Shown: positions 19,232-28,429 of the stretch, piece after piece
Numbering within the stretch: the stretch's first letter is position 1
Layout of the letters: each line of letters starts with the position of its first letter
Assembly (NCBI RefSeq): GCF_040438645.1
Contig: NZ_CP159253.1
Coordinates: 992,001-1,056,000, forward strand
DNA length: 64,000 nucleotides
Direction: 5' to 3'
Origin: Mesorhizobium sp. WSM2240
GTDB taxonomy: Bacteria; Pseudomonadota; Alphaproteobacteria; Rhizobiales; Rhizobiaceae
Translations under genes and position numbers: made by a program
Notes under the pieces: model-generated
The model's input: only the letters and a program-made list of their open reading frames with translations
Told to the model about the DNA's origin: nothing
Databases searched by the model: none

Positions 19232-19463
19232 TCATGGCCCCGGCCGCCTGAACAAGGTGCGGAACAGTGACTCCGCACGCCGCAGGCCTTCATCTGTCAG
19301 AATCACTGACTTCGCCTTGTTTGCAGGATTCTCGATCAGCCCCTTCTGGTGCAAACGATCAAGAGCATTCCAATCCAGACCCTTCCAGGCGCGCCTCTCG
19401 TCATGCAGCGTTAGCCAAAGCAAGCCCAGAGCAGCATCATCGATCTTGTCGGTCGATCTCCAT
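19232..19463 (-). pseudogene. DUF6429-like small protein, frameshifted near the start
   Basis: The minus strand reads DKIDDAALGLLWLTLHDERR, KGLDWNALDRLHQKGLIENP and KSVILTDEGLRRAESLFRTL, a winged-helix-like small protein common in rhizobia as part of, or beside, mobile elements. The natural start MEID (ATG at 19463) is out of frame with the rest by a small deletion. Function is unknown. From 19464 to 19983 I see no gene. Confidence 0.5.
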
Positions 19464-19983
19464 GAACGTAGTTTAACACGGGAAACGGTGTCTGCAGCGG
19501 CTCGGACCGGATGGATACACCCAAACTGCGGCTCCCAATAGGGAACAGCAGGCACTAGCGGTGCTGTGAACCAACTGCCGAAGTGCGTAATGCGGGAAAG
19601 CCGCACGCCACATTCTGTGGGAACGGGGGCGGGTGACCACCTTCGGTGACCCCGGTGGGCGGCGCCGCGAGGCGTCCCCTATCCCGATCAATCCCCGCGC
19701 TGCCGATTTTCCGAACAGCCTCTTACGGCCGCAGCGTTCGAGCCGGGCGCAATCGCTGCCGCGCGGGACTCGCAGGCAGCCGATCACAGGCGTCGAGCGC
19801 GCATACATCGCTCTTGGTCGAAAATACGGTGTGCATAACACCCCCGCGTTTCTATCCGCTGATGCCAAGGACGTGCGGACGTGATTATGCGAGCTCGGCG
19901 ACTCATCAATTTAATTTTACAGGGCGAACTCCTCGAATTGGCCGTGCGAAACAAGTGGTCGGCGCATTCGCATCGGCACAAGG

Positions 19984-21141
19984 TCAGTAATTTACCAGCA
20001 GGTCGCGTGACATATTGCTGAGCGACTTCGCGCCATTATCTGTCACGCGAACGGTCTCACTGAAGATGTAACCATCGGTCTTTTCAAAGATGCCAATGAG
20101 GAGGTGGAAGGTCATGTTGGCCTGAAGCACGGTCTCATCTCCCTCCTGGAAGTTCGCACCGCCTTCCACCCAATCAATGCCTATCGCGTATCCGATTCTG
20201 GATTCCTTTCTCACACCTCGGGGTCCAAATTCGAGTCGAAAAGCTCGCTCAACATCGCTGCACCTCACTCCGGGCCGTATGGCTTCAAAGGCTGCGAGGA
20301 AACCGTCAACGCACGCTTGGTGCACGTGCCGCGATCTGGCGTTTGGCTCTCCCAAAAATACCGTCCGCGCCAGTGCGCAGGCATATCGGTGACGGAACGC
20401 GCCGAGCTCGAAATTAGTCTGGCATCCCATTTTGTAACGCCCATCAGTCCAGGTAAGATGTACCGCGTTCGCAGGGGAGCCTACATTCATGGAGATAGGA
20501 CTGCGGGAGGTCCAGCCCGGAAATTCCGGAGTGCCCGTGTACAAAGCATGGTTTACGGCGGCGCCTACGTCGCATTCTCGGGCGCCAACAGAGATTGCGA
20601 GCCTGCCGACCTGCATAGCCCTATCCACGATCTTTCCCGCCTGCTCCATGTAGGCCAGCTCTGAAGGTGATTTTATCGCCTTCAGCGCGGCAACCACCCC
20701 ATCGGCATCGATGAACTCAGAGACGCCTAAACTCTTGCTCAAGACAGCATGCCCCTTCACTCCAAGCACTTTGCCTGACAGTTCGACCCCAATACGGCTC
20801 GACTTGCTGCGCTCGCGAACAAGTTCACCAATGGGCTCCCATGCCGTGAACTGGCCCGTCGCAATGTATCTCTCCGGATAACTAAGAATGCGCGATTCCG
20901 GCAGGTAAGAACTGACCGGGCAACACAGAACGTCCATCTCACGCAATATGAGCCATGGATCTTCCTCGTCTTGGCACACAAGAGCGAGTTGCGGAACGTA
21001 GTCGGAAAACCCTTCGTAACCAGTGAGCCAGTTCATGTTTGCTTCACTTAACACAAGCAGCGTATCAATGCCTCGCTCGGCCATTTTCTTACGCAGTCGC
21101 GCTGTCCGTTCGCGATATTCATCCTGACTAAATGCGGGCAC
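19984..21141 (-). CDS. M24-family creatinase/ectoine-hydrolase-like amidohydrolase, copy 1
   Basis: A 385-residue protein. I chose the GTG at 21141 because AGGAGA lies eight bases before it and because it matches the ATG start of copy 2. The N-terminal domain (about 1-150, LLVLSEANMNWLTGYEGFSD) and C-terminal pita-bread domain (VVAALKAIKSPSELAYMEQA onward) are complete. Where metalloaminopeptidases have two metal-binding Asp residues, this protein has FELGAFRHRYACALART. That pattern fits the metal-free branch (creatinase, DoeA-type ectoine hydrolase), which cleaves small amide or amidine C-N bonds. From about residue 3 to the stop it is almost identical to the gene at 32481-33638, in inverted orientation. 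Confidence 0.85.
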   Translation of the reverse strand: MPAFSQDEYRERTARLRKKMAERGIDTLLVLSEANMNWLTGYEGFSDYVPQLALVCQDEEDPWLILREMDVLCCPVSSYLPESRILSYPERYIATGQFTAWEPIGELVRERSKSSRIGVELSGKVLGVKGHAVLSKSLGVSEFIDADGVVAALKAIKSPSELAYMEQAGKIVDRAMQVGRLAISVGARECDVGAAVNHALYTGTPEFPGWTSRSPISMNVGSPANAVHLTWTDGRYKMGCQTNFELGAFRHRYACALARTVFLGEPNARSRHVHQACVDGFLAAFEAIRPGVRCSDVERAFRLEFGPRGVRKESRIGYAIGIDWVEGGANFQEGDETVLQANMTFHLLIGIFEKTDGYIFSETVRVTDNGAKSLSNMSRDLLVNY

Positions 21142-21558
21142 TAGCAGTTCTCCTATGTTAATAAATGACGCATTTGCATGAGGCATTCAATCCGGCCTTG
21201 CTTTCGTAATATTTCTTTAGCGTCGAACACTGTTCGAATCTCGCAAGATATTCCGCATATTCAGGCGCGCCCAACATTATGGTTGCATGCGTGCATCTTG
21301 CCGCGACCCTGCGAGGATCAGCGCTTGTTCGAGGGTCCTCGGATCGGCAAGGGATCCATGTCCCTCAATGTCGGCGCTTTCCAAATCAGCACTCCACGAT
21401 ATCGTCTCGGCTATTCTCGTTTCAGCATAATCGATGCCGAATGAAGTTCCTTATCTGCCGCCAACGGCTCTATGTTTTCGACCGATAATAGCGTTGGGAT
21501 TCTGGTGGAGATAGCGCGCCCCTCATTTGCTTTAACCTGAAAGCCCGACGGGCCTCAA
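21142..21558. other. Gene-free upstream region of M24 copy 1
   Basis: No gene is visible. On the minus strand, 21290-21360 contains CTTGCCGAT, then CCCTCGAACAAGCGCT and ATCCTCGCAGG. The same order recurs upstream of M24 copy 2 at about 32280-32320, so part of the upstream DNA is related as well, though much less conserved than the coding region. Confidence 0.5.
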
Positions 21559-21715
21559 GAGCTATGGCTGAAACTGGGTGATGACGGTTTGACGAGAGCG
21601 GCGTATCGAGGCGGGTGATGAAGCCTGCCAGAACCTCTCAAGGAGAGCGATACGCCATGAATGAGGCTATCAACATTGTTCGCCTTCGTCAGCCTGACGA
21701 AATCGATGATCCCTG
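21559..21715 (+). mobile_element. IS256-family left-end relic
   Basis: GAGCTATGGCTGAAACTGGG, then GGCGTATCGAGGCGGGTGA and GATACGCCATGAATGAGGC match the left end, leader and first codons of the IS256 element at 42425. The transposase is cut off after about 15 codons. Confidence 0.7.
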
Positions 21716-21799
21716 ACGGATGTGCTTCGATCTGGCGCGCGCAAATCGTGAAGGCGCGGGAGGTGAACAATGATTTAGCAATCATCTCTCAAGCTTGCT

Positions 21800-22640
21800 G
21801 ATTTCCAACCGGCGGCTGCAATGCCGCCCTGCCCGCAGGAGCAGCGGATGGAAGGGGGTCGAGAAGCTCAACCGGGCGTCGCCGGTTGGGTGGCATAAGC
21901 AGATTGGCCTTAACTGTACCGGATGTGGGCCATTGACCGCAGGCCGGGCTACCACAGTGCCTATGGCGAGACAACGAAGTGAGCGACTGAAGCCTCGTAA
22001 CACAGATACTGCCTCTGAATCGCGCAATGGCGTGGAGGCACCGACAGCGATCAGATGCGGTAAGGCTCGTCTATCCTTACTGCTGGGCGCAGCGGTTGCG
22101 TCCGGGACGGGAGCCGCTCCTTTGACCCGTTCACCGTATCGCGCGGGGTAGAGCTCACCGCCTAAGGGCACCCAGGTTGGAGATCAGAACACGGGAACTT
22201 GGATCGTCTGCCCAGCACGGAACTGGGCTCGCCGCGACGGCCGGAGATGGACGACACCAAGGGCGGAGCTTCCGTAGTAGTCGGAGTGCGGGAAAGCCGC
22301 GCACAAGGCGAAGGGAAGCAGGAAGACGGTAGACTTGTACGACGGAGGAGCGATCTGTGGACATGGATCACTGGGCCGACGAGGCCTGGGTACTCGGCGT
22401 TCAACGCAAACTCTATCAGTGGAGTAAGGCAAATCCCGAAGGCGCGTGGCGAGACATGTGGGGTTGGGTTACCGACCTGCGTATGCTGCGTCATGCCTGG
22501 CAACGCGTAGCCTCTAACCGGGGCGGACGCATAGCTGGGATCGACGGGATGACTGTGGGGCGCATCCGGCAGAAGGGTGAGCATCGCTTCCTCGAAGGGC
22601 TTCAGGCAGAATTGCGCACGGCGATCGATGCCGTCAGCTA
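21800..22640 (+). mobile_element. Group II intron 5' part with reverse transcriptase N-terminus
   Basis: A GTG at 22357, after GGAGGAG, opens MDMDHWADEAWVLGVQRKLY, WRDMWGWVTDLRMLRHAWQR and GGRIAGIDGMTVGRIRQKGE, the N-terminal RT0 region of LtrA-type proteins. It is cut off at about 22640, before the catalytic YADD. The roughly 550 bases before it are GC-rich and structured, like an intron domain I, but I cannot fold them here. This is a truncated intron. Bases 22641-23130 show only unassigned IS-like debris. Confidence 0.6.
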
Positions 22641-23130
22641 CACCTGTATGGGGCGATGATTGTCAAGCCAGCTCCTGCTTCATTTCGTCCATCTCCTAGT
22701 TCGGCCGATTGGTGACCATCTCCTCGCCCCGACCTACCTTTGCTCTGGCCGCCGCGCGCAGTAACGGTCAAGGCAGGGCTGCAGGCCCGATCGCGCAGCG
22801 ACTTGTCCTTGACGGTCACGAGCATGGTGGCAGGCTTGCTCGGTCGGCAGGGAGCCCTGCGAGGTGCCGACAATGGATTCCGAGGCGGAGTTCGCCATAA
22901 GCAGGCGCGGGTGCCGCGCGGCAGACTTGTATTCGGTCGATCTCAGTGGATCTGAACCATGATGCAGCATGCACATCGGTGGGCGAAGCTCCGGGGCGGC
23001 GGGCCCATTCTACGTCCGCGGTCCGAGGACCATGTGTAGCTTCGGGTTGCCGCTCGGATCATCATCGGCAGACCCTGCTGCGGGCCAGCCAATCGGATGT
23101 GCGTTTGCTCTCCTCTTCCACATGCCCCCG

Positions 23131-24293
23131 TCACGCCGCACGCAAACTGACGCCCTGCGGCGTCTTGCCCGTGGTGACGAGGCGCCACAGCGCAATCACA
23201 AGCTTGCGCGCCAGCGCGACGATCATCGTCTTGCGCGTGGCTTTGCGGCCGTCGGCCGTGCGCGTATGGAACCATTGGACGAGGGCACTGTCCTTCTGGA
23301 AGAGGAGAAAGCGCCAGGCCAATTGGATCATACCGCGCCGCACGCGGGCACTGCCGGCGCATGCCAGCCCCTTCTCGCGGCGGCGTTTGCCGCTCTCATC
23401 CGGCGACCCCGTGAGCCCGGCATAGCGCGCCACCGCGCGGCGATCGCGCAAGCCGCGCGACAAGATCTCGTGGACCAGCATGTCCGCCGTCTCGACACCG
23501 ACGCCAATGATCCGTGCGATGAGGCGCACCATCGCATGTGGGCCTTCTGGTGCAGCCTGAGCCGCGGCGAGCCTACGCAGGCGGTCCTGTTCGATGACGC
23601 GGATCTGCGCACGTACGAGGTCGAGCCGCTCGAGCAAGCGGTGCAGCTCGGCGCGGGTGTTGTCTGGCAGCGGCGTTCCCTCCGCTGTGTGCATGGCCAT
23701 GAGCCTGTCGGCCGCATTGCGCAGGCTTAAGCGGAAGCTGCGAATGCCCGAGCAAGAATCGCCTTGATGCGGTTGATGAGCCGCGTCTGCTCACCGACCA
23801 AGGTTTGCCGCTCGCGATTCGGCCGCCGCGCGTCCTCCTCTTCGAGCGTCGGGATTGCCGCCATACTGCAATGGCGCTTCTCGCCGCGCAGCCAGCCCAG
23901 AAAGGCGCGCATCAAAAGCTCGGTGTCGAGACGATCGGTCTTGGCGCGCCGGTGCTCACGCGACACCGCAACGCTGGCGGGGTGGATGGCATACGCCTCG
24001 ATGTCGCGCGCCCACAGCCAACGTGCCAGCCAAAAGCCGTCGCCGGCCGCCTCATGGGCGATGGCGATCCGCTTGATCGCATGCCCGGCCTGGCCGGCTT
24101 CGTCGCGCCAGCGCTGCAGCAGCTTCAACAGTGATGGTGCGCCGGCATCGATCTTCTTGAGGGGCTGGCGCTCGAGGCCGGGTACGAGCGCGGCAATCAG
24201 CCATTTCGCCTTGCTCATTTCGATGACGGCGATGACCGTGTTATCCTGTTCAAGAGCGGAAAGGGACCGGCTCGCGTCAAAAGACTGCGACAT
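23131..24293 (-). mobile_element. IS110-family transposase, one frameshift
   Basis: From MSQSFDASRSLSALEQDNTV (24293) through KTDRLDTELLMRAFLGWLRG to AILAR the frame is open. A frameshift near 23720 moves it to NTRAELHRLLERLDLVRAQI and IGVGVETADMLVHEILSRGL, the C-terminal domain ending at 23131. The length is otherwise complete. A truncated relative lies at 37291. Confidence 0.8.
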
Positions 24294-24459
24294 CGGGTGC
24301 CTCCTTCTGATGGTGGATCCAACAGCGCCGAAGGATGCCACACCCTCGCCGCTCGCCCCATAGCATCTACGCCAGTGGGCACGATCCCCGTAGAGGCGCG
24401 TGATCGCTCTGGCTAGCGCGCAAGCGCTTTTTCGCGCCCCGGATTCGCTGGCCTATGAA

Positions 24460-24485
24460 ACCGTCTGTCAGATTAAGTTTAAAGC
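24460..24485 (+). repeat. Solo terminal repeat of an IS481-type element
   Basis: ACCGTCTGTCAGATTAAGTT plus a few bases is the exact reverse complement of 28438-28459, the left end of the IS481 element there. No transposase is attached. It is probably the surviving end of a second, deleted copy. Bases 24294-24459 are IS110 flank. Confidence 0.65.
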
Positions 24486-24574
24486 TTTACAAGTCACCCT
24501 AGCGTCCCTTGAACATTGCATAATCAGAAATTCGGCGAGGCGCTCCGTGCCGCACCGCGGGTAACCAAAACGTT

Positions 24575-24633
24575 GCAATAGATCCTTCAAAAAAACTTTA
24601 CAGAATATTTGCGACCGCAGATCGCGGGCAATG
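24575..24633 (+). promoter_or_regulatory. Upstream block of ATP-grasp copy 2 (copy 3)
   Basis: GCAATAGATCCTTCAAAAAA, ACTTTACAGAATATTTGCG and ACCGCAGATCGCGGGCAATG match the blocks at 17170-17227 and 6302-6360. The dyad TTGC-GA-CCGC-agatc-GCGG-GCAA is best formed in this copy. It ends about 93 bases before the ATP-grasp ATG at 24727, nearly the same distance as in copy 1. Confidence 0.6.
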
Positions 24634-24726
24634 ATAGGTTCATCGCAAGTTCTGAGGTCAGGCATTGATAAAAAGCCGACGCCTGCTCACGCTCAGATCG
24701 CCGCAGAGTACGCAACGGAGGGCCGA

Positions 24727-26076
24727 ATGGCAAGAAGAGCGCTCATCTTAGTTGAAGGCCATATGAGCAATGGCCCGCTTTACGTCAAAGCGGCTCGGCG
24801 TCTTGGTCTCCATCCCATTACCCTGTCGGCCAATCCAGATCGATACGACTATCTTACGCCCGAAAGTCTTGAGGCAATCCGGGTCGATACAGATAATCTC
24901 GATGCGCTGATCCGCGAATGTTCCCGGCTCCGTGCGACATATGACATTGCTGGCATTACTGGCTTTACCGACCTCGACGAATTGGCCTATGCGACAGTTG
25001 GTAAGCTGTGCCGGCATTTCGATCTACCAGGACCGCATCCTGCATCGATTGAACGATGCTGCGACAAATTCACTCAACGTAAACTTCTGGCGGAAGCCGG
25101 CGTTCCAGTACCTGCTTATTGTCTGGCAGCAAATGCGAGGGAGGTTGAAAGCTCTGCCGCGGAGATCGGGCTGCCGGTGATCCTTAAGCCAGCCGCAGGC
25201 AGCGGCAGCACCGGTGTCCGATTGTGCCGCAACGTCGATGAGTTGGCCGAACATACGACGTACTTGTTGGGCGAGAAGCACCTATGGCAGTGCTCGCCAC
25301 GAATAATGGTCGAAGAATTCGCACAAGGCCCATTCTATAGTGCTGACATAATGGGAAATGAAGTCGTTGGGATCGAGGCCGCTGACTTCGATGGCCCACC
25401 GTATTTCGTCTTTCGTGAATGCATCTTTCCGGCCCCGCTGACTGACGAAGAGCAGGAGCGTATCGCCGATATATCGCTAAGCTGTTTGCAAGCTCTCGGC
25501 CTTGATTGGGGGCCGACGAATATTGAATTCCGGTGGACGAAGCGCGGCCCAGTCGTCATTGAGGTGAATCCGCGTCTTCCGGGTGGGGCCAATCCTAAAC
25601 TGGCTCGGCTGGCTTACGGTGTCGATCTCATCAAGGAGCACATCAAGCTTGTAATCGGGGAGGAGTGGGACTTGCGCCGAACGCAATCGCACGTTGCGGC
25701 CGCGCGGTTCCTAAATCCTGATCGCGACGGCCTCCTTGATTGGATCAATGGCGACACTCGAGCGGCTGCCATACCAGGCGTCACTGAGGTCAAAATTTAT
25801 GTTGAACCCAAGACGCCTATCGTCAGAAAAGGCGATCACCGAGATACAATCGGACATGTCATCGCCGCTTCAAACAGCCAAGCTCAGACGGAGACGATAC
25901 TTCAGCATGCTGTCGACTTAATTACTTGGTCAATCACACCATTTTCGACCTCTGACGAACAGGGACAATCAGCGGTCCTTGCACACGCACCAGCACAGCC
26001 GGCACCGGGGGAGGTGCACGAGAGCAGGCGAAGGACGCCGATCGGTGCTTGGCGGTCCGTGAGGAATTCCGATTAG
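24727..26076 (+). CDS. ATP-grasp carboxylate-amine ligase, copy 2
   Basis: A 449-residue paralogue of the protein at 15800-17074; most of the chain aligns without gaps. The start MARRALILVEGHMSNGPLYV parallels copy 1, so I use the ATG at 24727 rather than the longer frame from 24631. ATP-grasp features are IGLPVILKPAAGSGSTGVRL and IEVNPRLPGGANP. Compared with copy 1, the region LAYATVGKLCRHF has a small insertion (DLDEL), the binding loop differs (GSGSTG against GTGSSG), and the tail after SITPF is unrelated and longer. These differences suggest a diverged substrate rather than a simple duplicate. No partner gene follows directly. Confidence 0.85.
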   Translation: MARRALILVEGHMSNGPLYVKAARRLGLHPITLSANPDRYDYLTPESLEAIRVDTDNLDALIRECSRLRATYDIAGITGFTDLDELAYATVGKLCRHFDLPGPHPASIERCCDKFTQRKLLAEAGVPVPAYCLAANAREVESSAAEIGLPVILKPAAGSGSTGVRLCRNVDELAEHTTYLLGEKHLWQCSPRIMVEEFAQGPFYSADIMGNEVVGIEAADFDGPPYFVFRECIFPAPLTDEEQERIADISLSCLQALGLDWGPTNIEFRWTKRGPVVIEVNPRLPGGANPKLARLAYGVDLIKEHIKLVIGEEWDLRRTQSHVAAARFLNPDRDGLLDWINGDTRAAAIPGVTEVKIYVEPKTPIVRKGDHRDTIGHVIAASNSQAQTETILQHAVDLITWSITPFSTSDEQGQSAVLAHAPAQPAPGEVHESRRRTPIGAWRSVRNSD

Positions 26077-26159
26077 GCTGATTTTGGCTGTTTTGGATAA
26101 GGAAGCTACCGACACTGCCCACCCTGGAGTGGCCCCCATTTCGCCGGACATGCGGCGGT

Positions 26160-26440
26160 TGGGTTTAGGCACTGAGGCGCAAGAACTCGCGAGGTGAGCG
26201 GAACTTGAGGCCGGAGTGCGGGTGGACCTCACAATAATCGTCGATCCATTTGGGCAGCAAGGCCATGATGGTGTCGGCGTCTTTGAGGATGACGGTCGAG
26301 GCATAGTCCCTTTTGAGGGTTTTGACGAAGGCTTCGGACGTGCCGTTGCTCTGTGGGCTTGGAACGGGGGTGTAGAGTTGGTCGATGCCGAGGGCCGCGG
26401 CCACCTGAGCAGTCTGGCGGGCGAGTAAGGCAATGTTTCA
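26160..26440 (-). mobile_element. IS3-family transposase C-terminal remnant
   Basis: The minus strand reads YTPVPSPQSNGTSEAFVKTL and DDYCEVHPHSGLKFRSPREF, the last part of the IS3 integrase core with its catalytic Glu. It ends at 26165, and GTGGCCCCCATTTCGCCGGA just beyond resembles the end of the related IS3 copy at 52.5 kb. Confidence 0.7.
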
Positions 26441-26541
26441 GAAATTTGGCATCTTACAACAAAAACTTCACAACTGTTTTCTTTTCAGATTGCCAGAGAT
26501 ATGCAAATATCCATCCAAACTGTTGCAAAGTAGAGAAAAAC

Positions 26542-27297
26542 ATGGACAATATTAGCAGAGCAGTTTCCCTATCGGAAATCAAGGATTACTTCAGCGACGA
26601 CTATCTATACTTCGGAAGTGTAATAAATCCTCCGGCAATTTGTGACCGGCAAGCTAACGCAATTTGGGAACTCCTTTCTCTTAAACAAGGTAGATCGGTT
26701 CTTGAACTCGGATGCGGTTACGGGCGGATTGCTAACCGATTAGCTGAAAAAGGAGCGCGGGTCACCGGGCTTGACATCTCGCCCATCTTGCTAAAGAAGG
26801 CCGAAGCGGATGCAGCAGAGCGCGGGGTAAATGTTCAGTACGTTCTGGGCGACATGCGCTCACTTCCATGGAAAGATCAATTTGACGCAGTTTTTTTGTG
26901 GAACACGACGTTTGGCTATTTCGATGATGCGGACAATGAAACAGTTCTTCGAGAATCTGCCTCTTCACTTAGAACAGGCGGGCGTCTTCTAATCGATCAC
27001 TCTAATCGCTTCGATTTCTTGCGCCACAAGTCGCCTATCTACATTGTGCGGCGCAATGACGATCTAAGAATCGATATAATGAGCAACGATGTGCTAAGTG
27101 ATCGTCGGAACCTTGAGAGGATTATCGTCCGTGATGGATCCGTTAGACGGACGCACCTTTCTTTCAGACAATATGGGTTTTCTGATTATGTTCGCATGTT
27201 GCGAAGCGCGGGGTTCGAAACTGTTGACGCTTATGGGCAGGAAGGTGGAACGTTTACATCCGATAGCCCGCAGCTTGTGGTTGTTGCACGCAAATAA
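26542..27297 (+). CDS. Class I SAM-dependent methyltransferase
   Basis: A 251-residue protein starting MDNISRAVSLSEIKDYFSDD. Motif I is VLELGCGYGRIANRLAEKGA, the acidic loop is VTGLDIS, motif II is FDAVFLWNTTFGYFDD, and GGRLLIDHSN follows. This is a complete Rossmann methyltransferase transferring the SAM methyl group to a small molecule, substrate unknown. I start at 26542 because the longer frame runs into the IS3 remnant. The DNA is visibly more AT-rich than its neighbours, which suggests separate acquisition. It lies between ATP-grasp copy 2 and an M24 fragment on the same strand. Confidence 0.85.
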   Translation: MDNISRAVSLSEIKDYFSDDYLYFGSVINPPAICDRQANAIWELLSLKQGRSVLELGCGYGRIANRLAEKGARVTGLDISPILLKKAEADAAERGVNVQYVLGDMRSLPWKDQFDAVFLWNTTFGYFDDADNETVLRESASSLRTGGRLLIDHSNRFDFLRHKSPIYIVRRNDDLRIDIMSNDVLSDRRNLERIIVRDGSVRRTHLSFRQYGFSDYVRMLRSAGFETVDAYGQEGGTFTSDSPQLVVVARK

Positions 27298-27462
27298 TAC
27301 CATGCTTTGTCCTGTGGATCTTTCCACCCGCCATTTGTTTGAAGCGGAATTATAAGGTATTGCTATGAGAGTATATTGTCGCAAGTTTTCGGCTGCCAGA
27401 CCATGGAGGCGAAGCCGAAGTGATTGCCTCGTACAATTGTCATTTAGGTAGGAGAAAGACTG

Positions 27463-27680
27463 GTGCCAGCATTTGATGGGCGTGGCATTGACACGCTGCT
27501 TGTTTTAAGTGAATTAAACACGAGCTGGCTTACGTTATGAAGTGTATTTTGACTACGTTCCGCAACTCGCTCTTGCGTGCCCAGACGAGAGGATCCGTGG
27601 CGCGGATTACGCGAGATGGACAGTCTGTGTTGCCCGGCCAACCGTACCTGGGAATCACGCGCCCGCTCCGCAGTCCAAAC
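27463..27680 (+). pseudogene. Fragment of the M24 amidohydrolase gene
   Basis: GGAGAAAGACTGGTGCCAGC reproduces the ribosome site and GTG start of M24 copy 1. Then come GGCATTGACACGCTGCTTGT, GACTACGTTCCGCAACTCGC and GAGATGGACAGTCTGTGTTG, matching about 200 bases of the 5' part of the M24 genes with deletions and frameshifts. It breaks off near 27670. It is a third, ruined copy of the same gene, beside the methyltransferase. Bases 27681-28095 hold nothing I recognise. Confidence 0.7.
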
Positions 27681-28095
27681 TCTGAGATCGGAAAAGGGCC
27701 ACGGCTCCTAATCGCCGCTAGATGAAAGTTGCGTAGTTGGTCACTAGGCTCACGACTTCGGTAACGGGGCCGGTGCAGTCAAGTCCAAAAGAGACGCAGC
27801 GAACGGTTCGGCAACACACTGTGTCGGCCGATTGAGGGCTGTTCATTCCGAGCGCGTGATCGCGATGAGAGCGCTGGATCGAAATCCCTTCTTCTGAGGC
27901 CACCCCAGGGTTTATGCTTCGGTCCGTGGTCAGCGCGATGTCTGCCATCATGATGCTGGTCCAGTGCGGTAACCCGATTTGCCCATCTCATAAGCGTGCG
28001 CGACCGGAGGCCGGCGACAGTCCTGACCACGGCATCATCGGGGACCGCGTCCCGGTAGTGTAGGGACCTCGAAGGGCTGCGGTCATGCAGCCATC

Positions 28096-28415
28096 AGGCG
28101 GCGATGTCCGCGAAGCGCTGATCATGTTGTGGGAGGCTTCGGAGCGGCTGTGTTCCAAACGTCTTAAGCCGTTGATCCCTGTTTGTTGCCTGCGCTTGAG
28201 CGACATGGCCGGTTAGCACTCGATCAGGCGCTCCGCGGCAGGTGCAGGCGAATTTGCGTCTTGAAGCGGCGGACCTTGTTCGTCTTCGCCGACGTTCCAA
28301 AACGCGCCATTGTGCCGGTCTCCAAATCCGCGACATGCTTGCGCAAAGTCGTGGTGGGCGCCAGGCCGATAATGAAGTCGACGCCGTTGGCGCGGCACCA
28401 GTCGATGACCTGCGG
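28096..28415. mobile_element. Transposase scraps (integrase-type and IS1380-type)
   Basis: On the plus strand, 28096-28233 reads REALIMLWEASERLCSKRLK and, after a shift, LPALERHGRLALDQALR, a segment seen in integrase-core transposases. On the minus strand, 28235-28415 reads VIDWCRANGVDFIIGLAPTT and ADLETGTMARFGTSAKTNKV, resembling the middle of IS1380 transposases. Both are short dead pieces. Confidence 0.5.
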
Positions 28416-28429
28416 ACTGCAATAATGTG

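Noticed and set aside
19560..19690. GC-rich structured stretch (GCGGGAAAGCCGCAC, GGGTGACCACCTTCGGTGACC) resembling the 3' part of a group II intron
   Set aside because: I could not fold it or locate domain V with confidence, and no intron protein adjoins it. A covariance-model search would decide.
20104..20664. 186-residue ORF antisense to M24 copy 1 (and its twin at 32958-33518)
   Set aside because: It is present twice only because the M24 gene is duplicated; no family features and no ribosome site.
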